NCBI GenBank assembly: GCA_027943245.1
Contig: JANDJZ010000139.1
Coordinates: 35,378-99,377 of the forward strand
Direction: 5' to 3'
Source of the DNA: Acanthamoeba sp. SK_2022b
Taxonomy: Eukaryota; Discosea; Longamoebia; Acanthamoebidae
DNA length: 64,000 nucleotides
The position numbers and the translations under genes are program-made. Below are positions 34,987-45,086 of the stretch, piece by piece (positions within the stretch are counted from its first letter, which is position 1; the number at the start of each line of letters is the position of its first letter). Under the pieces are notes generated by a model. That model had not been told where the DNA came from. It searched no databases and saw nothing but the letters and a program-made list of their open reading frames with translations.

Positions 34987-36269
34987 GTGTTGTGTGTGTA
35001 TGCATGCGTGCGTGAGGATTACGAGAGGTATGGCAGGAACAGAGATCAATCAACGCACAAGCAGTGGGCACGGAGAGCGAAGAGCCGAGTACGAGGAACA
35101 GGTCAGCCTTGATCGAGTTCACCCACGCGCTGGCGTCACGTGGAAAATGTCAGAAGGCATAATAAAGAGATGCAGGCGAAGAAGGCGAAGAGGATCGAAC
35201 AGCAAGTGTGAGCGTACAGGTCGTACTGACTCTCCATGGAGGGCACGTGCTCGACCGTGTTTCCAAAGTTGACGATGATGTCGCGCAGGGCCTGCTTGCC
35301 GCACTTCTCGCACGTCTGCCGTGCGTACGGGATACACAGCGCCGCTGGCGTGAGGGCATGCCACCTTACGATATCCAATGGCCCCGAAAGGCGCTGTGGC
35401 ACACGAGCCTGGCGGCCGCACCCGTCCAGTCTGGTGGTCGTAGATTCGCTTGGCCGTGCGCACGACGTAGTCACGTTCGAACACGGCGCCGCACTCGGCG
35501 CACTCCTCGACGAAGCTGTTGCCGTGCAGCTCGGCCAGGCTCTCCGAAGGCACGAACCCAGTGCGGCGGTGGAGCCCGTCCACGTTGGTCGTCATCAGGA
35601 AACGTAGGTGACCTGCTCGCACGGCAAAGATCAGCAACGCGCGAGGTTGAGCCTAGGTGTTGGAGCTCACTGACCGGCGTCGAGAAGCGTCTTGCAGGCG
35701 TGGTGCGCGGCCGTCGGGTGCAGCGTCGCCTCGGCGAGTCGCTGGCTCAGCCCACGCGAGTCCTCGTCCGTCTGTTCGCCGCCCATGACGCGCTTCGTCC
35801 AGATCCCAGTCGGGCCTCGGTAGTCTATTTATTGAATATTAAAAACATGAAATAATTTTTTAAAAATATATATATATATATATAAATAGCCAACCAAACT
35901 ATACGGCTGGTCGTACCTGGGAGCCCGGCAGCGGTACTGATGCCGGCACCAGAGTAGATGACAAAGTGGTTGGCACAACGGACGAGTGCAGCCAATTGGC
36001 GAACCTTGTCGGCCACCACGTCTGGCGGGTCGGTGAGCTCCGAGAGGAAGTCGACGACCTCCTGGCCCGCCTGCGTGCGCTCCTTGTCAACCTGCGTGCG
36101 GAGGTTATCGGCCACGTACTTGGCAAACTCACGAAACTCTTCGGCTTTCACATCCAGCACGTCCTCTGCTTCTTCTGCGTGTTGTCGCTCTGCCGTGTTG
36201 CAAACATATAAGAAATGGTGCTGAGAATCAAACACGAAAAACAAAGAGAGCACCTTGCCCACGTAGCAT
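34732..36269 (-). CDS. Sirtuin, SIRT6/7-like (class IV) NAD-dependent deacylase
   Basis: The only start giving consistent phases is ATG 36267-36269: a 16-nt first exon (MLRGQ) splices at 36189 to ERQHAEEAEDVLDVK. The domain follows: IYSGAGISTAAGLPG joined to DYRGPTGIWT, then TTNVDGLHRRTGF, LAELHGNSFVEECAECG, a second Cys pair CEKCG (zinc site), DIIVNFGNTVEHV, LFLVLGSSLSV and VVIVNKQRTPKDASAALLI. It ends at LHELGLQARP with the stop at 34733. The catalytic His (LHGN) and the GAGIS and NVDG motifs are present. DYRGPTG, NKQRTPKD and the LGSSL spacing favour SIRT7/SIRT6-type over SIRT1/2. Likely nuclear, acting on chromatin or nucleolar proteins. An intron carries a (GT)n tract. Confidence 0.9.
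34932..34983 (+). repeat. (GT)n microsatellite in sirtuin intron
   Basis: (CA)n on the gene's sense strand, in the intron before the GDLPDYCVEKGG exon. Confidence 0.95.
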
Positions 36270-36764
36270 TGTCGTTTCTTTGGGTTGCTTTTGCTCTGCT
36301 GTTTCGACGGCACCCGGCTGGCCTCCTCATCACAAGGAAATGAAGAAGAAAAGGGCGTTTCACTGAATGGTGAAGGGCTGTTAGTCTGCCGGCTGTTCTC
36401 CTGTATTGGCACAAATTGAGCCAAGCTGCATAGCTATAGCGACTTTTTCTCAAGTTGGTGTAAGTGGTCGTGTCTGCTGTTCACTTCACTTTTGGGGTGC
36501 AACAAAAACTTGCTGTCATCAGGATTAACAATTTGGACTGGCATAATCAGATGAAGCCTGGCAGGCCCTGTGGGCATAACAGAAAAAGAGCTCTCGGATG
36601 GCGCAGCCCAACTTTGAACAGAGAAAAGGAAAGGGAAAAGGAAAAGGAAAAAGAGCTGTTGTACTTTTCCTGCGAGCTTCCCTCCAACTCGCCCTTTCCT
36701 TTCTCAGCCGCAGTCGGGCGACTCAACATACCTGGTCTGGCTACACCTGCCGAATAGATCAGGG

Positions 36765-37643
36765 ATGGTGAATCCTCAACGTTTTGCGACATGCGCCCTT
36801 CTATCGCTCTGTGCCCTCCTACTGACCTTCCTCCCCACCGCGGTCGTTTGCGAGGAGGTACCATCCCAGTTCCTCATTATGACTTCGTCTCTTGCCGCTC
36901 TTCCACCGGGGCCGGTTCAAGTTCGTTGGGTTTGGGTCTAGGGGTAGTGGTGCACAAACCAAACGTTGGGCGGATTCATCATTCTCCTGTATTGAGCGTT
37001 TGGCGATCTTGCCTAACTTTGCGTCTGTTCGGCACAGCTGCCCGTCGAAGGAAGCCCGCTGCAGGTACTCAGGTGCAAGGACGCCCTGAACTGCTCAGCA
37101 TGCATGGTACGCGGGCTGCTCCATCCCCAATTGTGGAGCTCGTTGCTCTTAAGAACTGCTGTGTCTTCTCTCGCGTTAGACCGCAGATGCGGTATTTGGC
37201 TGCGGGTGGTGCGGGCCAAGCGACAAGAACGGCACCTGTTATCCGTGCACCGTTCACCTCAACTCTACCTGCAACGCTCCTGACACTTGCCAAGCCGAAT
37301 GGTACTCCCTCCTCCTTTCCTTCTAGCCTCCCGTGCAGACTGACAGGCCCTACACACATCACGTAGGTCGACTATAGTCTGTCCGGATGTGAAAGATGGG
37401 TTGGGTTTGACCCTGGCGATGATCGTCCTCATCGCGGTGTTCTCGTCGCTCGGGGGCTGCATCTGCCTCATTTTGGTGATCTGTGTTGTCGCCTACTGCT
37501 GCTGCTTCGCGGGTGCCGCGGTGGCCGCGTCCTCGGGCGGTCACCAGAGCTACGTCATACACACCGCTGCCCCGTCGACCCACTACCACTACGAGCCCGT
37601 TTCGCAGGTGGGCAGTACCAACAAGGACGCCTACTACGTCTAG
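36765..37643 (+). CDS. Type I membrane protein with a Cys-rich PSI-like ectodomain
   Basis: ATG at 36765. The first exon is a signal peptide (CALLSLCALLLTFLPTAVVC). Splicing gives an ectodomain of about 75 residues with CKDALNCSAC, FGCGWCGPSDKNGTCYPC, then CNAPDTC; the C-x-W-C core and Cys spacing resemble the PSI (plexin-semaphorin-integrin) domain. A transmembrane helix follows (LTLAMIVLIAVFSSLGGCICLILV), then a Cys-rich juxtamembrane YCCC likely to be palmitoylated. The cytoplasmic tail of about 45 residues contains Tyr-rich motifs (SYVI, HYHYEPVSQ) ending KDAYYV with TAG at 37641-37643. The last residues could be a PDZ-type ligand. Four exons with standard junctions. Function unknown; a receptor or adhesion role is inference. 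Confidence 0.72.
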
Positions 37644-37841
37644 CCACCTTCTTCCTCTTCATTGATGTTTTTGGATGTTGGAGAGACGTTCAGGCACATG
37701 CAAACAACGACTGGATCACATTCCCCCCTCTTACGCTACTGAGAACCGTTTTGATTGGTCAGCCTCTACACATCGCTGTGGTATACATGAGACGAGGACA
37801 GTCCCTGCTGCCGCAGCATCTTGACGGTACGGTCAGGACAC

Positions 37842-38320
37842 TTACTTGCGCCACCTGTTGCCGATCTTGACGAGCACGACCTTGAGGTTGATGTTGATCG
37901 CCAGCTTCTCGAGCCCCTTGTTGTGGTTGCCCCACGAGGCGGTGGCCGCACCGAGCTCATTGAACATGTTCTCGTTCATGACTGCACCCCACCCAGCCAC
38001 GGTTTTTGTAGGTAAGTTAACATCGGCGCATGTTCTTGGTGTGGGTGTGGAAACGTACTGTTGGTAGTGCCAATACTGCCCAGAACAGTGGCAAGGTCGT
38101 CGCTGTCGGCAGAAGGGGTGTCGGAGCCAGCAGAGCCAGAGCCACCATTCGTGCCAGAGCCTTGGTTTCCGCCGGGGAAGCCTCCAAAACCTCCATTACC
38201 ACCGCCAGGCGGGCTACCAGCACCTCCAAAACCTCCTCCAGGACGGCCAGGCTGGGCGAAGGCCGAAGTCACGAGGAGGCAAGCGAAGACGAAGAGAGCA
38301 GCGAGTGTGGCAGACTTCAT
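37842..38320 (-). CDS. Small secreted Gly-rich protein
   Basis: ATG 38318-38320 with a clear signal peptide (SATLAALFVFACLLVTSAFA) then a Gly/Pro/Asn-rich segment (PGGGFGGAGSPPGGGNGG) and a Ser/Asp stretch. An intron (donor GTACGTTTCC near 38057, acceptor GTGCAG near 37985) leads to a folded-looking C-terminal segment, NMFNELGAATASWGNHNKGL then KLAININLKVVLVKIGNRWR. A TAA at 37842-37844 would stop it, but the same bases form a strong donor (AA|GTAAGTG), so a further exon of about 15 residues is possible. I do not recognise the family. Confidence 0.65.
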
Positions 38321-38580
38321 GTTAAGGGAAGTGATTCCGGGCTAGTGGGTGCTGTATGAGTCTGGTGTGGTTTGTTGCTGAGACTAGTTGAGAACCCTCC
38401 CTTTTTGTGATGGCCGGTGAGCTGTGTCCCACAGTTGGGCAGGCTGTGGTTGGTCGCTCGCATTTCCTTTCTTCGCCCTTTGCGCTACCAACAACCACCG
38501 GGGAAGGAATGTTTTTACGGCCAATAGCCCGTTTAAAATAAATATAAATAAATAGACAAATATTTCGGTGCCGCTGTGGC

Positions 38581-39429
38581 CTACTGGATCAGCGAGAGAA
38601 GGCGCGCGACCAGAGAAAAGAGACAGCTTGAGGCAGACGAAGCCGCAGCGGTGGCCACGGTGACCTGCGGGTCATACCAAATGCTCGAGCTGGCTGCGCT
38701 GAAGGCCAAGAAGATGTCAACGTTGGAGCCCTTGACCTGGGTGGTCACATCGACGGGCTTCTCCTCCAGACCATCGTAAGTGGCCGTGTTGGCGAACTGG
38801 ATCACAGCGTCCTCCTGTGGTGCAGTAGAGATCAATAAAAAGTAACTAACACCGAGGAAAGAGAGGCAAGCAAAGGTGGGAGCGCGCACATTCGGATAGG
38901 AGAGCGTGTAGTTCTGGGCGTCCCACGAGGCCTTGTAGCTCGGGTGCTGGAGACCAAGGGTGAGCACGAGCTTGTTGTTGGCGTCGGCGAACTGCCATCC
39001 GGAGATGTTGACCGACCACTTGAAGGCATTTTCAACGGCCCAGAAGGTCTGGTTGCCAACAGTGTAGTTGCCAGACTCGAGGAACACGTAGAGGTCGGCC
39101 GTGAGCTTGACGCCGCTCTGCGTCTTGGTGGAGAGGGTGGAATCGAACGTAACCAGCTTGGCGCTGATGTTGTGGAAGTCGACGGTGCTCGGAGTAGAGA
39201 AGGAGAACTTCTGCGAGGCGAACGTGTTGACGCAGTCGTTGGACTCGCAGAGCGAATCAAAGGTGAGCGTGTACTTCTTGTCCGACCGCTCTGGGATCCA
39301 GAAGGTGATCTTTCCGGACTGACCCTGGACGTGCACGACCACCTGATCGTTGCTCACTTGCTGATCGGCCAAAGCGGTGGCGAAGGCCAAGACGACGAAA
39401 AGGAGGGTAAAGAAGATGGTTTGCTTCAT
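38581..39429 (-). CDS. Secreted, probably GPI-anchored surface glycoprotein
   Basis: ATG 39427-39429, signal peptide (TIFFTLLFVVLAFATALA). The mature part of about 220 residues has several N-glycosylation sites (HNIS, GNYT, GNQT, VNIS, QNYT), one Cys pair (LCESNDC) and a beta-rich pattern. The C-terminus (SSASSCLFSLVARLLSLIQ) is a short hydrophobic tail with small residues before it, as in GPI-anchored proteins. An intron of about 75 bp near 38820-38895 keeps the frame open even if retained. Stop TAG 38581-38583. I do not recognise a named family. Its neighbour at 37842-38320 is another small secretory gene on the same strand. Confidence 0.72.
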   Translation of the reverse strand: MKQTIFFTLLFVVLAFATALADQQVSNDQVVVHVQGQSGKITFWIPERSDKKYTLTFDSLCESNDCVNTFASQKFSFSTPSTVDFHNISAKLVTFDSTLSTKTQSGVKLTADLYVFLESGNYTVGNQTFWAVENAFKWSVNISGWQFADANNKLVLTLGLQHPSYKASWDAQNYTLSYPNVRAPTFACLSFLGVSYFLLISTAPQEDAVIQFANTATYDGLEEKPVDVTTQVKGSNVDIFLAFSAASSSIWYDPQVTVATAAASSASSCLFSLVARLLSLIQ

Positions 39430-39855
39430 CGTGCGTGAGGTGAGGTTCGGATGGCGAGTTGAATGAAGTGCGCCTGTCCGCCCTGTCCTTTTGAGTTGCA
39501 CTTTTTGTCGACCGGTGCGGCAACCCGCAACCGCAGCAGTGGCTGCCGCAAACCGTGATTGGCGACCTCAATCTCCGGGGCGGGACAACCTCGGCAAAGA
39601 GCGGCAAGTCACGCGCTGCCGGAGACAGTGTTGTCTTGACCACCCCCCTGGGTGGACCAGCATGCTCGAACTGGTTTATGTTCCCTGGGGAATTGGCGCT
39701 TGTGGTCATTTCCAAAAGTACAGGTGCAAGAGGAGTGTACAAGGTGATCTTTTTTGTTATGTTATGTAGGAGTGTGCACACCTTCATCCACTGAAATTTT
39801 TGCAATCATTGCACTGGAGCAATGGCTGGTAACAACCCAATTTGGCTGGTGGAGC
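39430..39855. other. Intergenic spacer up to the retrotransposon
   Basis: About 425 bp with the promoter of the GPI-type gene. No gene seen. The last five bases (39851-39855, GGAGC) are the left target-site duplication. Confidence 0.5.
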
Positions 39856-40073
39856 TGTTGTAGCAGGTTATGATAGTTGTGTAGTGGTTTGAATACAAGC
39901 ATGTATATTTGTAGAGAAGAGTTGATAGAGTAGAAGGAAAGAGTGAGTTACATGGTCAGAGCATGAGCTCCTTTTATAGATGTAGTTTTGGGCTATGATC
40001 AATTGGACAGAGTCAATGGCATTGAGTTATTGACATGGCTCTTTGATGCTGGTCATGAGTTCGAGTCTGAACA
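39856..40073 (-). repeat. 3' LTR (left copy) of copia element
   Basis: 218 bp, nine differences from the other LTR, all transitions. Seven are CpG to TpG or CpA in this copy. Confidence 0.95.
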
Positions 40074-40091
40074 CGCCCCTCACATGGCTGG

Positions 40092-41220
40092 TCACTTGAT
40101 ATTAAAGTGTTCAGCAACACCATTGAGCTCTGGTGTGTGCGACGCGATCGGCACATGGGTGACGCCCCTGGAGCGGAGCAGGTCCTGGAACTTGCGTCCC
40201 ATGTACTCGCCACCTTGGTCTGAGCGCAGGAACTTGCATGATCGACCAGCTGGCAAGGCACGCAGGTAGTCATCAAGGGCCTGGGTGAGGCCTGTCTTGG
40301 CCCGCACAAGGTAGACACGAGCGTAGCGAGTATGGTCGTCGATGAAGGACACAAAGTAGCGGCGTCCACCAGGTGTCTCAACGAGCGGTCCACACAGGTC
40401 TGTGCACCAGCTCCAGCATGGTGTCACTGCGCTGGGCTGGTCCGGAGCCAATAGGCGATCGGGTTTGCTTGGCGCGGATGCACCTCACACTGAAGGACGT
40501 GGTCCCCACGAGCTACAGGTGTGGAGTCCATTGTGGCGCGTACACGACGCTCACTGATGTGGCCCATTCGACGGTGAAGGAGCTCCAGACTGACAGGAGC
40601 TGCCTTTACGGTGCAGGCCAGGTCGTGCGGTGAGCCTTCAATGCGAAGCGAAGCAACCAGCATGCGTCCAAGGTTGACTGGACTGAGGACAGTTCGCTGG
40701 TCGCGCTTGTTAAAGACTCGGCAGCCTTGACTAGAGATCTCGATGGTGAGGCCGGCACTGGCAAAACGTGCTGTGGACAGCAGGTTGCGTGCTAGGTCCG
40801 GCACCTGTAGCACGTCACAGAGCTGGATTCTCTGTCGACGACCACCTGTTTCGACGCTTGCCTCAATGGTGCCCCGGCCGATCGCATGAATGGTGCGGTC
40901 ATCACTGAGAGCCACTTGATGTTGGCGGGATAGCGGCGTGTAGTGACGGAACCAGGAGCGGTTGGCAGCCATGTGCGACGTAGCACCTGAGTCAAGGTAC
41001 CATAGTGTGTCACCGGGGTCGGCTGACACAAGCGCCAATTCAGACTCGGTGGCTGTGAGAGCCACAGTGTCTGGTTCATCGCCGCGGCCAGAGGTGACTT
41101 CTCCAGCAACGTTGGCGTGTTCCCCTGCAGCCATCCTCCTGCGGCAGACCTCGCGTGTGTGGCCCGAGCGCTGGCAATAGCTACAGAAGGGATGCTGGTG
41201 ACTTGGCAGACTGGCTCGAG
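40092..41220 (-). pseudogene. copia pol remnant: zinc knuckle, protease, GAG-pre-integrase, partial integrase
   Basis: The knuckle CSYCQRSGHTREVC (C-x2-C-x4-H-x4-C) lies at about 41175-41215, the aspartic protease core WYLDSGATSHM near 41000 and the pre-integrase motif LHRRMGHIS near 40560. A frameshift around 40480-40500 moves into the integrase core (DLCGPL, FIDDHTRYARVYL, FLRSDQGGEY, ELNGVAEH), where the D,D,E residues can be seen. The frame ends near 40092, almost at the 3' LTR, so the rest of integrase, RT and RNase H were deleted. Confidence 0.9.
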
Positions 41221-42059
41221 CCGTGGCTGAAGTTACCACGATGGCTGCGGTCGCGGCATCGTGACGTTTTGCCAGAGTTATGGTGACCAGGATCTCCTCG
41301 TGGGTTGTGAGGAGCATGACGGCTGGGTCCTCTGGCGTAGAGGAGCCTGTCATGGCCGCTAGCATCTGAGCGATTGATCTCAGCTTCGCGCTTGCTGATC
41401 TTGGCGCGGGCGCGATTGACGTCGAATTCCACCCAGTCGCTGATGATGGCCCTTGCCACGTCGTACTCCTCTGGGAGCCCAGCGAGGGCAACGGCAGTGG
41501 CATGCTTCGTGATGTATCGACGTAGGAGGTCCTTCGAGTAGGCGATGACGAAGGGTGAGAGCAGGCCTGGGCCTGGACTGTGAGGATTGGCGAGGTTAGC
41601 ACGGTGGCGGATGTCCTCTGTCGCGTCGGCGACAGTGAGAGTGATCAGGCCATCCAGCTCAGCGAAGTAGGCGGCCACACTTTGGTCTGGCTTCTTCTTC
41701 AGCGAGAAGAGCTGACAGATTGTAGTGATGAACCGCGTGGTATTCTTCGCGAGCAGTTGCGCCTCAAGCAGATCGAGTGCTTGCTTGGCTGTAGCGGCGC
41801 CCTCGATTGATGGAAGCAGACTGTCATCAACTAGCTTCTTGATGATGCCTAGCGTCTGCTGGGCGTGCTTGTCATGCTCGAGCTGTCTCACAGCGAGAGC
41901 GTAGTCTGTCTCCGATTGATGGAGCTTGATGGGCGGCGCGAGCGTGCCGGTCGCATGGCCCTTGAGGCCGAGTGACTCGAGGTGTGCGATTACCTTCGAG
42001 TGCCACCTGCGGTAGTCGTCCGTGCCTTGGAGGAGTGGTATCCCCTTGTGCGCTTTCAT
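41181..42059 (-). CDS. copia gag
   Basis: 292-codon frame, ATG 42057-42059. Typical copia Gag: FLL-type N-terminus (GIPLLQGTDDYRRWHSKVIA), mid-region LDLLEAQLLAKNTTRFITTI and LFSLKKKPDQSVAAYFAELD, then a basic tail. The zinc knuckle falls in a neighbouring frame (one base offset) together with protease, so the Gag-Pol junction now needs a frameshift. That may be programmed or a decay mutation. Confidence 0.85.
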   Translation of the reverse strand: MKAHKGIPLLQGTDDYRRWHSKVIAHLESLGLKGHATGTLAPPIKLHQSETDYALAVRQLEHDKHAQQTLGIIKKLVDDSLLPSIEGAATAKQALDLLEAQLLAKNTTRFITTICQLFSLKKKPDQSVAAYFAELDGLITLTVADATEDIRHRANLANPHSPGPGLLSPFVIAYSKDLLRRYITKHATAVALAGLPEEYDVARAIISDWVEFDVNRARAKISKREAEINRSDASGHDRLLYARGPSRHAPHNPRGDPGHHNSGKTSRCRDRSHRGNFSHGSSQSAKSPASLL

Positions 42060-42112
42060 GCCTTGTAGGCAACTGACACGGCGGTCACGGGGTGGGAGGT
42101 GGGAATGGCTTG

Positions 42113-42690
42113 TTGCGGTTACGCGGCCAGGCGTGCGGGCGACGGGCTAAGTCGCGGTCACGCGGGAGGCGTATGGGCGGTCAAGCGAGGTCGCGGGTAG
42201 GTGTGCAGGCGTGCTGGCGACGAGCCGAGTCGCGGTCACGCGGGCAGACGTACAGGCGATCGATGAGTCGCGGTTGCACTGGCAGACGTGCGGGCAACGG
42301 GCCAGGTCGCGGTCACGTGGGCGAGTGTACAAGCGAGTAAAGAAATCGCAGTTACGCGGGCGGGCGTGCAGGCGAGGAGCTAGGTCGCGGTCACGCAGGC
42401 AGGCGCACGGGCGATTGAAGAACTTGCGGTTACGCGGGCGGGCGTGCGGGCGAGGAGCTAGTTCGCGGTCACGCAGGCAGGCGTACAGGCAAGTGGGGTG
42501 CAGTCGCAGTGACACGGGCGGGCGGGCGGGCGAGGAGCTAGTTCGCGGTCCCACAGGCAGGCGTACTGGATGAAGATGAAGTCGCGGTCAGGCGGCCAGA
42601 CGAGCGGGCGAGTTGCAAGGTCGCGGTCTCGTCTGACGGGCGTGCAGGCGACTGAGCCGATGGGCTTGCGGTCACGTAGTCAGGTGGCTG
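42113..42690 (-). repeat. About 15 tandem copies of a 39-bp unit in the copia leader
   Basis: On the plus strand each unit is close to TCGCGGTCACGCGGGCAGGC followed by GTACAGGCGA plus a variable 8-9 bp. The period is 38-41 bp, CpG-rich, with adjacent units alternating between two sub-types. It lies between the primer-binding site and gag. Confidence 0.88.
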
Positions 42691-42750
42691 ACTGACGTGC
42701 GGGCAAGCGGACGGGAGAGTGTAGTTGTTACTTGTTAGCACGCTTGTGAG

Positions 42751-42765
42751 CGTGGGCCCATAACC
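42751..42765 (-). other. Primer-binding site, initiator-tRNA-Met anticodon-arm type
   Basis: Immediately inside the 5' LTR the minus strand reads GGTTATGGGCCCACG. Its first 13 bases are the complement of the initiator tRNA-Met anticodon arm (TGGGCCCATAACC), the priming mode known for Drosophila copia, which uses a 5' half of that tRNA. Confidence 0.8.
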
Positions 42766-42983
42766 TGTTGTAGCAGGTTATGATAGTCGCGTAGTGGTTT
42801 GAATACAAGCGTGTATATTTGTAGAGAAGAGTTGATAGAGTAGAAGGAAAGAGTGAGTTACATGGTCAGAGCATGAGCTCCTTTTATAGATGTAGTTTTG
42901 GGCTACGATCAATTGGACAGAGTCAATGGCATTGAGCCATTGACACGGCTCTTTGATGCTGGTCGTGAGTTCGAGTCCGAACA
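42766..42983 (-). repeat. 5' LTR (right copy) of copia element
   Basis: 218 bp, TGTTG...GAACA on the plus strand. It keeps eight CpG sites, seven of which are lost in the left LTR. Confidence 0.95.
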
Positions 42984-42988
42984 GGAGC

Positions 42989-43363
42989 AAGAACTTGAGG
43001 TGGATCAGTGTGTAAGTGTGGTTTATCTTCTAGAGTCCTCAGTCTGGCCAGTCAGCTCCACAGGTGTTTGCGGAGTGCAGGATAATCATTAAGATCATTG
43101 TCTGCAACTACTGGAGGCTGTGCCGCCCAGGGTGCTGGCGGTGTCGTGCGTCTGGTTAACTACGGCGCCAACCGCCAAGCCCACCATCACGTCGGTTCCC
43201 TCGGCTGCCAGTAAGCAGCTCTTTCCCGCCACATCATGTATTGAAATTGACGTGTCCCTATACTCCCGTTCAGCATGCTCCCTCCAGCAAGGTACCAATC
43301 CACCACAATCCACCACAATTTTTGTTGCCCACACCAGGTAAAGAGAAAGAGCTTCTATTCTCT
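42989..43363. other. Spacer between retrotransposon and PARN-like gene
   Basis: About 375 bp, the 3' flank of the PARN-like gene. No gene I can support. Confidence 0.45.
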
Positions 43364-44142
43364 TTAGTGGATGGCTGCGGAGAGGCGGTGAACGGCGAAG
43401 GCGAGGCCCAGCGGAAGGGCCAGACCCGCCAGGGCGGCCTTGGCCAGCTGCGGCCAGTCCGTGGGCGACTTGCCCGCCTTGAAATCGGCAAAGCTTCTCA
43501 CCACAAAGCCATACACTCTCGACTTGGGCTGCTGCAACTGCACCGCCACATTTGTGAGCATTTGCTGAGCATGCGTGCGGTGTACACACGGGTGCAAAAA
43601 ATCAGAAAAGAAAAAAGAAAATAAAACTACCTGCTGCTTGACGATGGGCCACACGCGCGGAAGGAGGGAGCGATCGTTGACGATGACCCACACGCTGGTC
43701 TTGTTGATCCACTTGAGCTGGACCGGAATGCCTGGAATGCAATCGTCACGAGAGAGGCAAGTTTGGTAAAGGAGAGCGGGAGATCGCGTGCCATCAAACA
43801 GGGCCATGACGGCGGCCGCCTGGGCCGGGCGCTGGTGGATGCCGACGTGGAACACGTTGGCAAAGTCGTTCTCGTCTTCGGGGCGGTCCAAGCGCAGCAC
43901 GGAGCAGGCGCCCCACTGGTTGAGCGTGTTGGCGTACTGCACGATCTTGGGGCTGGCGACGAGGGGCGCCCCCTCGACGTGGGCCTCGGCCCCGACGAGC
44001 TGCTCGACGTAGGCGGCGAAGATGGCGCCCGTCATGAAGGCGTCGAAACCTTTGGGAGGGGAGGGGAGGCCACACCACACAACACGGACGCGCAAACACA
44101 GCTCAGCCCACTCGGGGCGACGCGACAGCGCTGTGTTTTGTG

Positions 44143-44209
<67 letters not shown>

Positions 44210-45015
44210 CGCCCGGCGGACGGTGTGTACCGGCTTCGTGGGCGTACTCCTCGTTCTCGCGGTACCTGTCGAAGCCTTCGGCGTGCGCCACGTTCACGCT
44301 GCCCTTCAGGGCCGCGTAGACGTCCCCCAGCGCCGTGTTCAACAAACGGTCCTGTTTATTGTTAAATTGTAAGTATCTGGTTATAAACTAATAATAACAA
44401 TAATATTATTATTTTGATTGTAATGAAAATGAAAAATCCTTGGCAAACCTTGTAGGCGGGATCGGTAGCGGCGATGTGCTTGGTGTCGAAGATGGTGGGG
44501 AAGAGCCTGTTGATGGCGACCTTGAAGTTGCGGAAGCTCGACGGCAGGCGGTCCTCAAAGTGAAAGTAGCTGTACAACAGATCCAGCAGCAGGTTGTGCC
44601 CTGCGCTCTCCCAGCCCCCCCCCCGCATCACACCACACTTGACTTGAGCCACACGCTCGGCCTCGAAGGTCACGGTGAGACGGCCACACTGGCCACGCAC
44701 CGATGATGGGCTTGCGAGAGGCGCTCATGGCCTCCCACACCTGTCGGAATCCGACGGCCGCCTCGAACTCCTGGGATCAGTCGGGGGGCAGATATGACAT
44801 ATGAGACCGGGCAGGGAGAAACCGGTTGCCTATTTTGGGTAAAGGGAGAGGCAATAGGGAGGGCGCGCACGTCTCGCTTCTGCTGGGCGAGCTCGGCCCT
44901 GCGCCTGGCCTTCTCCTCCTCGCTCATGCGGCTGATGGCCATGTTGTCCCACGTTCCTTGCACCTTTTCCACGTTGAGCTCCGGATAGCTGACATCACAA
45001 CACACACGAGTGACA

Positions 45016-45086
<71 letters not shown>

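Larger units (their letters stand above)
39856..42983 (-). mobile_element. Internally deleted Ty1/copia LTR retrotransposon
   Basis: A 3128-bp element on the minus strand with two 218-bp LTRs that begin TGTTG and end ACA. It is flanked by a perfect 5-bp duplication GGAGC (39851-39855 and 42984-42988), so it integrated by the normal integrase route. From the 5' side (right): LTR, primer-binding site, a 700-bp leader full of 39-bp repeats, gag, protease, the N-terminal part of integrase, then directly a purine-rich AGGGGCG tract and the 3' LTR. Reverse transcriptase and RNase H, which follow integrase in copia elements, are absent. Gag and pol lie in different frames and pol is broken again before integrase, so it cannot move on its own. 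Confidence 0.95.

Noticed and set aside
42113..42690. CRISPR-like array
   Set aside because: Eukaryotic context, repeats are contiguous and imperfect without unique spacers, and they lie inside an LTR element's leader.
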